Source of the DNA: an uncultured beta proteobacterium
GTDB lineage: Bacteria; Pseudomonadota; Gammaproteobacteria; Burkholderiales; Burkholderiaceae_C
NCBI GenBank assembly: GCA_903909815.1
Contig: CAIVXG010000247.1
Coordinates: 62,001-126,000 of the forward strand
Length of the DNA stretch: 64,000 bases
Direction of reading: 5' to 3'
In this document: piece by piece, positions 54,101 through 63,193 of the stretch
Position numbering within the stretch: position 1 is the first letter of the stretch
Layout: each line of letters starts with the position of its first letter
The notes under the pieces: generated by a model
Database searches by the model: none
What the model was told of the DNA's origin: nothing
What the model saw: only the letters and a program-made list of their open reading frames with translations
Translations under genes and position numbers: made by a program

Positions 54101-54816
54101 TGCGCCAGATCGTCCTCGACACTGAAACCACGGGCCTGTCGGCTGCAGGCGGCGACCGCATCATTGAAATCGGCTGCGTGGAACTGCTGCACCGAAAGCT
54201 CACAGGCAACAACAAGCATTTCTATCTGAACCCCGAGCGCGACAGCCACGAAGACGCGCTCAAGGTGCACGGCATCAGCAACGAATTTTTGCGCGATAAG
54301 CCCAAGTTCTCGGCCGTGGCAGATGAGCTGCTGGAGTATCTGGCGGGCGCCGAAATCATCATCCACAACGCACAGTTCGATGTGGGTTTTCTGAACAGGG
54401 AATTGGAGTTGCTGGGGCGTGAGGTCCTGAGCCAACATGTGGGCAGCGTCACCGATACCCTGGCGATGGCCAAAGAAATGTTCCCCGGCAAGCGCAATTC
54501 ACTCGATGCCCTGTGCAACCGCCTCGGTGTCGACAACTCGGGGCGAACCCTGCACGGCGCTTTGCTCGATGCGGAGCTGCTGGCCGATGTCTACATCAAC
54601 CTCACACGTGGCCAGGATGCTTTGCTGATTGACTCGGGTGAGCCGCAGGGAACCCAGAGCGCGGGCGCCGCGGCCCTGGATCTCAGTGCCTATGATTTGC
54701 CTGTGATCCTGGCAAATGAGCAGGAGTCACTCGCCCATGAGGAAGTCCTGGGCCAACTCGACAAGTCCAGCAAAGGTAAAACAGTTTGGAGAAATTTGGC
54801 CTCTTCTATGGCATAA
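54100..54816 (+). CDS. dnaQ: DNA polymerase III epsilon subunit
   Basis: 238 residues. 3'-5' exonuclease of the DEDDh type: Exo I DTETTGL, Exo II HNAQFDVGF, Exo III HGALLDAELLAD. A C-terminal part that binds the alpha subunit follows (about 185-238). Overlap with fdx links a replication gene to the isc operon, as in several Burkholderiales. tRNA-Val follows 26 bases later. Confidence 0.95.
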   Translation: MRQIVLDTETTGLSAAGGDRIIEIGCVELLHRKLTGNNKHFYLNPERDSHEDALKVHGISNEFLRDKPKFSAVADELLEYLAGAEIIIHNAQFDVGFLNRELELLGREVLSQHVGSVTDTLAMAKEMFPGKRNSLDALCNRLGVDNSGRTLHGALLDAELLADVYINLTRGQDALLIDSGEPQGTQSAGAAALDLSAYDLPVILANEQESLAHEEVLGQLDKSSKGKTVWRNLASSMA

Positions 54817-54842
54817 TTCGAGGCTTACCTGAACAGAATTCA

Positions 54843-54917
54843 GGGCGGTTAGCTCAGGGGTAGAGCACTGCATTCACACTGCAGGGGTCGCAAGTTCGAA
54901 ACTTGCACTGCCCACCA
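54843..54917 (+). tRNA. tRNA-Val (CAC)
   Basis: 75 bases with encoded CCA. Acceptor arms GGGCGGT and ACTGCCC pair (one G-T). The D-arm is AGCTCAGGGGTAGAGC. The anticodon stem CTGCA/TGCAG carries loop TTCACAC, with anticodon CAC. The T-loop is GTTCGAAAC. It reads the GTG codon. The discriminator base is A. Confidence 0.95.
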
Positions 54918-54968
54918 ATATTGCTAATAAAATCAACAGCTTGTAGCTGTTTTCAGCAAAAGAGGTGT

Positions 54969-55007
54969 AAAAAAGTAGTACGAAACGCTCGTGCTACTTT
55001 TTTTTCG
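54969..55007 (+). terminator. terminator after tRNA-Val
   Basis: AAAAAAGTAG (54969-54978) pairs with CTACTTTTTT starting at 54994, with an inner ACG/CGT stem and a loop, followed by T residues. It lies about 50 bases after the tRNA. Confidence 0.75.
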
Positions 55008-55190
55008 TCTGTACTTCCCAAATTCAGTACATTTTTTGTTTGAATTTTCCGCAAAAGCAGCTATCGGACAGCTACGGACGGCTTGACGTGTCTTGTGGGA
55101 GCAACGCTACAGCGAAGAAGTTCGCGGCGCGAGGCTGGAGTGCGGTCAGTCCCATAAACTTTCCCTGTTCCAAAAACACGAGTGGCCTTT

Positions 55191-55505
55191 ATGGATGATG
55201 AGATTGAAATCGTTTACTCCCCGTTGCAGCAGACCTACACGAGCGGTGGCCACGAGTTAAAGATCCACATCTACAGTGCTGCGGACGAGGCTGATTGGAT
55301 GCTCGATGTGGTCGATGCTGGCGGCTCGTCTACCGTTTGGGACGACAGGTTTGCGACTGACCAGGAGGCGCTGGACGAAGCGCTGCGCACGATCGCTGAA
55401 GAAGGCGTGGAAGTGTTTTTGACTGAAGCGCAGCCTGGCAAGACGCATTGGGTTTTTGCTCGTGCAGTCGGAGTTCGTCAGCGGGATGGTCCAAGCAGTG
55501 ACTAA
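55191..55505 (+). CDS. small hypothetical protein
   Basis: 104 residues from ATG 55191 (a GTG nine bases earlier is also in frame). Acidic and soluble, begins MDDEIEIVYSPLQQTYTSGG, with no membrane segment or known motif. It lies in the accessory patch between tRNA-Val and the lipoprotein. Coding status is plausible from codon pattern and mixed strand-like segments, but no family is recognised. Confidence 0.5.
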   Translation: MDDEIEIVYSPLQQTYTSGGHELKIHIYSAADEADWMLDVVDAGGSSTVWDDRFATDQEALDEALRTIAEEGVEVFLTEAQPGKTHWVFARAVGVRQRDGPSSD

Positions 55506-55602
55506 TTCCAAATGGTCCGCATCAACTATCCTGGCAACACGCCGGCCAAGCTAATTGTCGCCAACCATCCAAACAATCAACATCAAACAGGGGCGCACAA
55601 AT

Positions 55603-57168
55603 ATGAGATGTTTACTGATTATCGCGGCTGCTGTCGCGCTAGCATCGTGTGGTGGCGGCGGGGGTGGATCGACTGCGCCAGTCGCTGTGGTGCCACCAAC
55701 TCCTGTCACTTGCACAGCGCCAGCAGTGTTGACGAACGGCGCCTGTGTGACGCCAACGTATGCAGTTGGCGGGACAGTCACGGGACTGACCCCTGGCACT
55801 CAAGTGGTCCTGCAAAACAACGGCGGAGACGCAGTGACGGTGAGCGCTGATGGCACGTTCGTGTTCTCCACGGCAGTGGCGGCAAATGCGGCGTTTTCGG
55901 CATCTGTTGGGACACAACCAGCCGTTGGATCTTGCAGCGTAGCTGGCGGAACTGGAACGATGGGCGGCTCAGCCGTCACAAGTGCCGCAGTTTCCTGCGT
56001 CGATCCATGTAGCCCTGTTATTGCCAACTTAACTTACCCAAGTTCATATAACGGGGTATTCGCATTACCTACCCCTACGCAGAAGCTACCTGCAGGGGTA
56101 GTCAGGGGTATGGGGCTAAAGGATTACTATCCTGGAAATCCAACGGGGAAAATTGGTTGCAACAACACCGGAACAGTTGAAGCTCATGCGGCATATATTG
56201 TGACACTCGACAAGATTAAAGCAGATGGGGTGGACACCATTTGGGTATACAACTATGGATCTTGGGATGACATTACCAAACCAGTCTACAGCATTGACAA
56301 ATCAACAATGCAAATTTCAGATTCAGAGATGACATTTTTGGTGTCAGAAGCAACCAAGAGAAATCTAAAGGTGTTCATGACGTTTCAGTTCTCCACTAAT
56401 GATGTAAAAGGTAATTCATTGCCGCTTGGAACTGTGCTACCTGTCGCAACATTGAAATCAATGCTCGCATCATATAAACAGTGGGCAGTAGATTATTCGG
56501 CATTCAGTCAATCAATTGGTGTGTCAGGTTTTTCAGCAGATTGGAATGCAAACTATGTTCCACCTGATGCCTCATATAACGAGATTTACATGGCAAGTAT
56601 GCTCGATATTATCAAGGCAATTAAGCCAGGATTTAAGGGGAAAATCGTTTACGGCGAAAACAACAATTTGGTTGACAGTAGATTCGAAGGGTACGTTGAT
56701 TACCTGAAAATGATGCTCGCTAATCCCAACCCAATGTTGACTGATGCTGAGAACAAAAATCTTGCAGTAGCCGCAATCAAGAGTCGATATCTTGACCAAA
56801 TTGCAAATTACTACCAATATGGACCTGTCAATATCCCAGTGATTTTTGACATCTTGGTGGAAAGCAAATATGACTTTTTTGTAAATGGTTGGACTGAGGA
56901 TGGGTTCTGTGTCAATAACTGTATCCAAAACACATACTCGACAGACTTTAGTGTCCAAGCGATTGGCATTGAGGCTGCGTTGGAAGCAGTAAGCAGTCAA
57001 ACTACAGTTAAGTCCGCTGGCACAAGCATTGTTTCTGCATATTGGCTAAGTGACACAGTGGTTCCAATCAACGATAACGTGACGGCTAACACTGGATTTC
57101 CAAATCAGTCAGAATCTGTTCGCAATAAGCCAGCGGAAGGTATTATTAAGTATTGGTACACGCCGTAA
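55603..57168 (+). CDS. lipoprotein: Ig-like module plus TIM-barrel-like domain
   Basis: About 521 residues. The lipobox is LASC (Cys16), then a Gly-rich linker. An Ig-like repeat (TYAVGGTVTGLTPGTQVVLQ ...) typical of Burkholderiales lipoproteins extends to about residue 135. From about 140 to the end the protein looks like a (beta/alpha) barrel glycosidase fold (IWVYNYGSWDD, LKVFMTFQFS, GVSGFSADWN). GC content drops sharply inside the gene, from about 58% (55861-55920) to 35% (56281-56340) by hand count. No catalytic assignment is possible by eye. Surface or periplasmic lipoprotein; sugar hydrolysis is a guess. Confidence 0.75.
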   Translation: MRCLLIIAAAVALASCGGGGGGSTAPVAVVPPTPVTCTAPAVLTNGACVTPTYAVGGTVTGLTPGTQVVLQNNGGDAVTVSADGTFVFSTAVAANAAFSASVGTQPAVGSCSVAGGTGTMGGSAVTSAAVSCVDPCSPVIANLTYPSSYNGVFALPTPTQKLPAGVVRGMGLKDYYPGNPTGKIGCNNTGTVEAHAAYIVTLDKIKADGVDTIWVYNYGSWDDITKPVYSIDKSTMQISDSEMTFLVSEATKRNLKVFMTFQFSTNDVKGNSLPLGTVLPVATLKSMLASYKQWAVDYSAFSQSIGVSGFSADWNANYVPPDASYNEIYMASMLDIIKAIKPGFKGKIVYGENNNLVDSRFEGYVDYLKMMLANPNPMLTDAENKNLAVAAIKSRYLDQIANYYQYGPVNIPVIFDILVESKYDFFVNGWTEDGFCVNNCIQNTYSTDFSVQAIGIEAALEAVSSQTTVKSAGTSIVSAYWLSDTVVPINDNVTANTGFPNQSESVRNKPAEGIIKYWYTP

Positions 57169-57219
57169 ACCGGCGCAGCCTACGGCGCTGAAGACAGCGG
57201 CGCACGGCTGAACCGGTGG

Positions 57220-57348
57220 TCACAGCGAAACAGGTGCACCACCATCTTGCGGCTCCCAACGAACGGATAGCACCGCCGAAGACGTTGGCGGCATTTTCAA
57301 GAAGCTGCTGATTTCTTCACCATCTAAAACGCCTGTCTGTTCAGCCAT
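57220..57348 (-). CDS. possible 42-residue ORF
   Basis: A minus-strand reading frame (MAEQTGVLDGEEISSFLKMP ... DGGAPVSL) in the 254-base gap after the lipoprotein. The composition looks protein-like, but there is no ribosome site and no homologue known to me. It may be a gene remnant. The rest of the gap holds no other signal. Confidence 0.25.
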   Translation of the reverse strand: MAEQTGVLDGEEISSFLKMPPTSSAVLSVRWEPQDGGAPVSL

Positions 57349-57422
57349 CCAAGGCCGAACTTTTATACCCAGAGTTTCCACCCGAAAAATTGTTCAAATT
57401 TGCGCGACCACTGCAGCAGCAT

Positions 57423-58181
57423 CTAAGCTGACAGATTGTCTTGGTGCTTTCCGGCCAGACCCAGGTAGGCTTCGATGACGCGCGGGTCGCGTGCCAGTTC
57501 ACTGGCCTCGCCCTGCAAGCTGATGCTGCCTGTCTCCAGCACATAGCCGTAGTCTGCCACCTGCAGCGCGGCGCGCGCATTCTGTTCCACCAGCAGGATC
57601 GACACGCCTTGCTCGCGCAGTGTGGCAATGATGCGAAAGATCTCGCGCACGATCAGTGGTGCCAGTCCCAGACTGGGTTCGTCCAACATCAGCAGGCGCG
57701 GCCTGGCCATCAGCGCGCGGCCTATGGCCAGCATCTGACGCTCGCCACCTGAGAGCGTTGCTGCGAATTGTTCGCGCCGCTCCTTGAGCCTCGGAAACAG
57801 AGCGAAGACTTCTTCAAGGATTTGCGCCTGGTCGCGCAGTCCACGGCGGTAGCGATCGAAGGCGCCGAGTTCGAGGTTGTCTTGCACGCTCATGGCTGCG
57901 AACAGCTCGCGCTTTTCCGGCACCAGTGTCATGCCGGCGCGTACCATCTGCTCGACCTCGGGCGAGCGATGCAACTCGCCTTCGAAGGCGATCTCGCCGC
58001 GCGAGGGCAGCACGCCCATGATGGCCGAGAGCAGCGTGGTCTTGCCCGCACCGTTGGGGCCGATGACGGTGACGATCTGTCCTGCACCCACCGTCAGGCT
58101 GGTGTCCACCAGCGCGTCAACGAGGCCGTAGGAGACGGTCAGCTTGCGCACGTCCAGCACGGTGTTCGCGGGCTGGTTCAT
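57423..58181 (-). CDS. livF: branched-chain amino acid-type ABC ATPase
   Basis: 252 residues. Walker A GPNGAGKTT, signature LSGGERQMLAIGRAL, Walker B LLMLDEPSLGLAP, all typical of LivF. Its ATG overlaps the livMG stop by four bases. It is the last gene of the Liv-type operon. Confidence 0.94.
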   Translation of the reverse strand: MNQPANTVLDVRKLTVSYGLVDALVDTSLTVGAGQIVTVIGPNGAGKTTLLSAIMGVLPSRGEIAFEGELHRSPEVEQMVRAGMTLVPEKRELFAAMSVQDNLELGAFDRYRRGLRDQAQILEEVFALFPRLKERREQFAATLSGGERQMLAIGRALMARPRLLMLDEPSLGLAPLIVREIFRIIATLREQGVSILLVEQNARAALQVADYGYVLETGSISLQGEASELARDPRVIEAYLGLAGKHQDNLSA

Positions 58182-59974
58182 GGCGCCACCCCGCCCAGAT
58201 ACGCTTCCAGCACGGCCGGGTTTTGCTGCACCTCGTGCGGCAGGCCCTCGGTGATCTTCTGCCCGAAGTCCATCACCACCACCCGGTCCACCAGTCCCAT
58301 GACAAAGTCCATATCGTGTTCCACCAGAAGAATCGCCATGCCCTCGGCGCGCAGCTTGCTCAGCAGCTCGCCCAGCGCCTTTTTTTCGCGCAGGCGCAGG
58401 CCGGCGGCCGGTTCGTCAAGCAGCAGCACGCAGGGGTCGCTGGCCAGGGCGCGGGCGATCTCCAGCGTGCGCTGCTGTCCCAGCGCCAGAGATCCGGCCT
58501 CGGCAAACAAGTGCTCTTGTAAGCCCACGCGCTCCACCTGGTGCGCGGCGTCGGCCAGCAGGCGCGCCTCGTCAGCGCGATCCAGTCGCCAGGCTGCCGA
58601 GAACACGCTGCTTTTGCCCCGCAGGTGCGCGCCGATGGCGACGTTCTCCAGTACGCTCATGCCCGGCAGCAGGCGCACATGCTGAAAACTGCGGCTCAGT
58701 CCCAAGCGCGCGATGGCGCGCGAACCCCGTCCTGCCACAGACTGGCCGCGCAGCAGTACCTGGCCTGAGGTGGGCGTGTCCACGCCCGAGAGCTGGTTGA
58801 ACATGGTGCTCTTGCCCGCGCCGTTGGGCCCGATCAGCGCCAGGATTTCGCCGGCGTGCACCTTCAGGCTCAGGTCGTTGTTCGCCACCAGACCGCCAAA
58901 GCGTCTGGTCACGTTCTTGGCTTCCAGCACCAACTCGCCGCGCTGCGGCATGTCGCGCCTTGGCAGGGCCAGCGCCTGGGGCACGCTGCGCGCCTTGGAG
59001 ATCTTGGGTAACCAACGGGCTGCAGCGCGCGCCACCAGTCCCCACAGGCCGTCACGCGAGCGCTGCAGCAGCAGGATCAACAGGCCCCCGAAGACGATCA
59101 TCTCGAAGTTGCCGGTGCGCCCCAGCAGCTGCGGCAACAGGTCCTGCAGCCATTGCTTGCAGACCGTGATCACGGTGGCGCCGAGCAGCGCGCCCCAGAC
59201 CTGTCCCGCGCCGCCGACCACGGCCATGAACAGGTAGTCGATGCCGTACTGCAGGCTGAAGGGTGAAGGGTTCACAAAGCGCTGCAGGTGCGCGTACAGC
59301 CATCCCGAGGCGCTGGCCTGCAGCGAGGCGATGACGAAGATCAGCATGCGCGAGCCGGCCGTGTCCACGCCCATGGCCTCAGCCATCACCACGCCGCCGC
59401 GCAGTGCGCGGATGGCGCGCCCCTGGCGCGAATCGAGCAGGTTTTGCGTGGTCAGAGCGGCGACCAGCACAAACGCCCAGATCAGGTAATACATCGCGCG
59501 CGCCGTGACCAGCGGATGGCCGAAGATCTCGATCGCCGGGATGCCCGACATGCCGGTCTGCCCGCCGAGCTGTTCGAAAGTACCGAAGAAATAGTACAGG
59601 CTGATGCCCCAGGCGATAGTGCCCAGCGGAAGGTAGTGACCCGACAGGCGCAGCGTCATCGAGCCCAGCGTGATCGCGACGACGAACGTGAGCAGCAGTC
59701 CCGCCAGCAGCGCGATCCATGGCGAGTGCTGGGTCCAGGCCAGTGCCGCGGGCAGTTCGATCACGCCCGTTGACAAAGCCGCTGTGGTGTAGGCGCCGAT
59801 GCCGACAAAGGCCGCTTGGCCGAAGCTGGTCAGGCCACCCACGCCAGTGAGCAGTAGCAGGCCCAGGGCCACCAGGCTGTACAGGCCGATGTAGTTGAGT
59901 AGCGTGAGGTAGAAGGCCGGGAGCGCAAAGGGCGCAAGCAGCAGCAGAACCACAAAAGCAGCGAACGCCTTCAT
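58178..59974 (-). CDS. LivM-LivG fusion: permease plus ATPase
   Basis: 598 residues. The N-terminal half (about 1-315) has eight to nine membrane segments and the LivM-type block [20 protein letters not shown]. The C-terminal half (about 345-598) has [16 protein letters not shown], the signature [15 protein letters not shown] and [12 protein letters not shown] of LivG. The two domains are joined by a short linker. Separate livM and livG genes are the norm; fused forms occur in Burkholderiales. The ATG overlaps the livH stop. Confidence 0.94.
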   Translation of the reverse strand: MKAFAAFVVLLLLAPFALPAFYLTLLNYIGLYSLVALGLLLLTGVGGLTSFGQAAFVGIGAYTTAALSTGVIELPAALAWTQHSPWIALLAGLLLTFVVAITLGSMTLRLSGHYLPLGTIAWGISLYYFFGTFEQLGGQTGMSGIPAIEIFGHPLVTARAMYYLIWAFVLVAALTTQNLLDSRQGRAIRALRGGVVMAEAMGVDTAGSRMLIFVIASLQASASGWLYAHLQRFVNPSPFSLQYGIDYLFMAVVGGAGQVWGALLGATVITVCKQWLQDLLPQLLGRTGNFEMIVFGGLLILLLQRSRDGLWGLVARAAARWLPKISKARSVPQALALPRRDMPQRGELVLEAKNVTRRFGGLVANNDLSLKVHAGEILALIGPNGAGKSTMFNQLSGVDTPTSGQVLLRGQSVAGRGSRAIARLGLSRSFQHVRLLPGMSVLENVAIGAHLRGKSSVFSAAWRLDRADEARLLADAAHQVERVGLQEHLFAEAGSLALGQQRTLEIARALASDPCVLLLDEPAAGLRLREKKALGELLSKLRAEGMAILLVEHDMDFVMGLVDRVVVMDFGQKITEGLPHEVQQNPAVLEAYLGGVAP

Positions 59975-61011
59975 TCCTCATCCTCCATCGCGTGGCTGTG
60001 CAGCGAGCGCCACAACAGCACCGGAATGATCAGCGTGAAGACAATGATTTCCTTGTAACCACTCGCGTAAAAGGCCGAGAAGGCCTCTATCAGCCCGACC
60101 AGCAGCGCGCCTGCTGCTGCCACCGGGTAGCTCACGAGCCCGCCGATGATGGAGCCGACAAAGCCCTTGAGGCTGATGAGAAAGCCCGAGTCGTAATAAA
60201 TCGTCGTCATGGGCGCGATCAGCACGCCCGACATGACACCGATGAGCGCGGCCAGGAAGAAGGTGGCCTTGCCGGCGAGCACGGGCGAGATACCCATGAG
60301 ACGCGCGCCCATGCGGTTCATCGCCGCGGCGCGCAGCGCCTTGCCATACAGGGTGCGGCCGAACAGAAGATAGAGCGCGCCGATCAGCGCCAGCGCCACC
60401 GCCAGCACGCACAGCGCCTGGGCCTTAATGCGGATGTTGCCGAATTCAAAGGTTTCGTCGATCAGCGGCGTGGTGCTGGCACCACCCGGGCCGAACACCA
60501 GCAGACCGAAGCCCACCATGGAGACATGCAGAGCGATCGAAACGATCAGCAGCACCAGCGAGGGTGCGTCGGCGATCGGCTGGTAAACCAGGCGGTACAG
60601 CAACGGGCCCAGCGGCACCAGCAGTGCCAGCGTGAGGGCGATCTGCCAGGGCATGGACAGCGTGGCCAGCGGCAGCTTGTAGACCAGCAGCGCCAGCGAC
60701 GCCGGGTAGATCAGCTTGGCGGCAAACAGCCAGCGCAGCTTGGGCGCGCGGGCATGGCCGCGCAGCTTGTGATAGAGGTCTACGGCGGCCGAGGCCAGGC
60801 ACAGGCCCACCAGCAGCCAAACCACGGCGCTGGGCTGGCCCGCCTGTATAGACGCCATGGTCAGCGCACCGTAGGCGACGAACTCCCCCTGCGGTATCAG
60901 CAGCACCCTGGTGACGGTAAATACCAGCACGATGGACAGCGCCAGCAGCGCGTAAATGGCCCCGTTGGTGATGCCATCCTGGCCCAGGAGTGCAGCGATC
61001 TGGAGGTTCAT
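59971..61011 (-). CDS. livH: branched-chain amino acid-type ABC permease
   Basis: 346 residues, a LivH-type permease of 8-9 membrane helices. It shows GITNGAIYALLALSIVLVF and, near the end, GFVGSIIGGLVSYPVAAAGALLVG, which is the coupling region. It is followed by the overlapping livMG. 243 bases of repeat-rich DNA separate it from the binding-protein gene upstream. Confidence 0.93.
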   Translation of the reverse strand: MNLQIAALLGQDGITNGAIYALLALSIVLVFTVTRVLLIPQGEFVAYGALTMASIQAGQPSAVVWLLVGLCLASAAVDLYHKLRGHARAPKLRWLFAAKLIYPASLALLVYKLPLATLSMPWQIALTLALLVPLGPLLYRLVYQPIADAPSLVLLIVSIALHVSMVGFGLLVFGPGGASTTPLIDETFEFGNIRIKAQALCVLAVALALIGALYLLFGRTLYGKALRAAAMNRMGARLMGISPVLAGKATFFLAALIGVMSGVLIAPMTTIYYDSGFLISLKGFVGSIIGGLVSYPVAAAGALLVGLIEAFSAFYASGYKEIIVFTLIIPVLLWRSLHSHAMEDEE

Positions 61012-61070
61012 GCGACTATGAAAATATCCGTTGTGGTTGAAAGAAGCTGACCGTTATTGCATTTGAATCC

Positions 61071-61256
61071 GTCATTGCGAAGCCCGAAGGGCCGCGGCAA
61101 TCCATGCCTTCGAAGTCGTCTTTTCGAGGCGCGGCAGCGAAGTGGCAATCCACCATGGACTGCCACGGCCCTTCGGGCCTCGCAGTGACGAGGCTGCGTT
61201 TGCCGCTTCGCCGCGACGACGCTGCCTTTGCCGCCTCGCAATGACGGGTTGTCATT
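61071..61256. repeat. palindromic repeat cluster, copy 4 (livK-livH gap)
   Basis: GTCATTGCGAAGCCCGAAGGGCCGCGGCAATCCATG starts at 61071, followed by inverted and direct copies (61143-61185, 61230-61256) ending CTCGCAATGAC. It fills the 243-base gap between livH and livK. Same family as the copies at 30461, 50137 and 51177. Confidence 0.75.
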
Positions 61257-62415
61257 ACTTCAGCAATTTCCAGGTGCCGTCCTTGACGACGATCAGCACG
61301 CGGCCCCGGTCGTCAAAGCCACTGTGGTCGGCTGCCGTCATGTTGTACACGCCCTGCGTTGCAACCAGTTCCTTGGTCTGCTCCAGCGCGTCGCGCAGCG
61401 CGGCACGGAATTCCTTGGTGCCGGGCTTGGCCTTGGCGGCAGCGATCGGAATCGCCTTTTGCAACAGCAGACCGGCGTCGAACACATTGGCGCCGAAGGT
61501 CGCGGGCTTGGAGCCGTTGAGCTTTTCGTAGGCGGCGATGTAGTCGCTGGCCATCTTCTTGGACGGGTTGCTTTCGGCGATTTCCGGCAGCACCAGCATT
61601 AGGCTAGCGGCCAGGATCGCGCCTTCGACGCGCTTGCCGCCGAGCTTCAGGAAGTCGGGCAGGGCCGCGCCGTGCGTCTGGTATATCTGGCCCTTGTAGC
61701 CCTGGTCCACCAGCGTGGTGTGCGGCAGCACCGTGGGGCCACCGGCGGCGGCGACCAGCACCGCGTCGGGACTGGCGGCCAGCACCTTCAGGCTTTGCGC
61801 CGTGACCGAGGTGTCGGTGCGCAGGAAGCGCTCGCTGGCCACGATTTTGATATTGTGCTGCGCGGCCAGACCGGTCACCACCTTGGCCCAGTTCTCGCCG
61901 TAGGGGTCGTTCAGCGCGATGAAGCCCAGGGTCTTGACCTTGGCGCGGGCCATGTGCTCGAACAGCGCGCGCGCAATGATGTCGTCGTTCTGCGTGGTCT
62001 TGAAGACCCACTTCTTCGCGTCCGTCATAGGCAGCACCACGGCGGCCGTGCCCACGGGCGCGAGCATGGGCACACCAGCTTCGGCGACGAACTGGATCAC
62101 GCCCATGGCGTTGGGCGAGCCGCTGGGGCCGATCAGCGCGTCGATGTTCTGCTCGCTGATGAGCTTCTTGATCTCCGTGACCGAATTCGTCGGGTCGCTG
62201 GCGTCGTCGCGCGAGAAGTACTCGACCGTCAGGTTACCGATCTTGGTGGGCAACAGCGGCACGGTGTTTTTCTGCGAGATGCCGACCAGGGCCGTGGGGC
62301 CGGTGGAGGAACTGACGACGCCGATCTTCACCTGGGCATAGGCCGTGCCGACAGCGGCGGCGAGCAGGGCGATGCTGCAAAGCAGCTTGGGGGAACGCAG
62401 AGAGGAACGGGACAT
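61255..62415 (-). CDS. livK: branched-chain amino acid-type ABC substrate-binding protein
   Basis: 386 residues, Peripla_BP_6 type. The signal peptide MSRSSLRSPKLLCSIALLAA ends AYA, then QVKIGVVSSSTGPTALVG. GGAG six bases before the ATG at 62415 supports this start over the longer frame. It is the binding protein for the Liv-type importer with livH, livMG and livF downstream. Ligand unknown; the SDR and cyclase neighbours argue against plain amino-acid uptake and suggest an aromatic or related acid. Confidence 0.92.
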   Translation of the reverse strand: MSRSSLRSPKLLCSIALLAAAVGTAYAQVKIGVVSSSTGPTALVGISQKNTVPLLPTKIGNLTVEYFSRDDASDPTNSVTEIKKLISEQNIDALIGPSGSPNAMGVIQFVAEAGVPMLAPVGTAAVVLPMTDAKKWVFKTTQNDDIIARALFEHMARAKVKTLGFIALNDPYGENWAKVVTGLAAQHNIKIVASERFLRTDTSVTAQSLKVLAASPDAVLVAAAGGPTVLPHTTLVDQGYKGQIYQTHGAALPDFLKLGGKRVEGAILAASLMLVLPEIAESNPSKKMASDYIAAYEKLNGSKPATFGANVFDAGLLLQKAIPIAAAKAKPGTKEFRAALRDALEQTKELVATQGVYNMTAADHSGFDDRGRVLIVVKDGTWKLLK

Positions 62416-62461
62416 AGGTGACTCCAGGTTGAGGGAAATAGTGAGTTGGGACGAGGGAAGG

Positions 62462-63193
62462 TTACAGGGAGATGCTGCCGATGCTGCTGCCGCCGCAGAC
62501 GTACAGCACCTGGCCGGTGACAAAACTGTTGGCCGGATCGGCGAAGAAGAGCACGGCGCGCGCCACGTCGGCGCCTTCGCCCAGGCGCTTGACCGGAATC
62601 GCTGCGGCCAGGGCGCGTTCGCGCTCACTGCCTGCTGGCACCACGGCGTGGAACATGTCGGTGCGGATCGGTCCAGGCGCCACCACGTTCACCGTGATGC
62701 CGTCGGCCGCAAGCTCCAGCGCCCAGGTCCTGGCCATGCCTAACATGGCGGCCTTGGTGGCAGAGTAGCTGGTGCGCGTCACCACGCCCAGGGCGGCGCG
62801 CGAGGACAGCAGCACGATGCGGCCAAAGCGCGCAGCGCGCATGGCGGGCAAGGCGCCCTGCAGCAGCTGGATGGCACAGCCCAGGTGCAGGTTCACCAGG
62901 GCGTCCAGGTCGTCAAGTCGCACATCGGCGAGCAGCGCCGGGCGGATCACGCCGGCGTTGTGCACCAGGGTCGTGATTGCGAAGCGCTGCGCCAGCTCCG
63001 CGATCAGTTTCGCGGTCGCGGCGCGATCAGTCAGATCGATCTCGAAGGCGTGCAGGCGCGCATGGGTGAGCGTGCCGGGTTGCAGGTCCAGCGACAGCAC
63101 TTTGTGGCCCTGTTCCAGCAACTGCTCGACGATGGCGCGGCCAATGCCTGCGCTGCCGCCGGTGACGAGGGCCACCTGTCTTGATGCTGTCAT
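62462..63193 (-). CDS. short-chain dehydrogenase/reductase
   Basis: 243 residues: TGGSAGIGRAI, the NNAG-like VHNAGVIRP, catalytic Ser in LLSSRAALG and Tyr-Lys in SYSATKAAMLG, and PGPIRTDM. Start MTASRQVALVTGG at 63193, overlapping the cyclase stop (ATGA). It ends 46 bases before livK. Together with the cyclase it likely acts on the compound carried by the importer. Confidence 0.92.
   Translation of the reverse strand: MTASRQVALVTGGSAGIGRAIVEQLLEQGHKVLSLDLQPGTLTHARLHAFEIDLTDRAATAKLIAELAQRFAITTLVHNAGVIRPALLADVRLDDLDALVNLHLGCAIQLLQGALPAMRAARFGRIVLLSSRAALGVVTRTSYSATKAAMLGMARTWALELAADGITVNVVAPGPIRTDMFHAVVPAGSERERALAAAIPVKRLGEGADVARAVLFFADPANSFVTGQVLYVCGGSSIGSISL

Noticed and set aside
54918-57422. 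Possible integrative element next to tRNA-Val
   Set aside because: The AT-rich patch has no integrase, and I could not find a repeat of the tRNA 3' end downstream. It is described as an accessory patch only.
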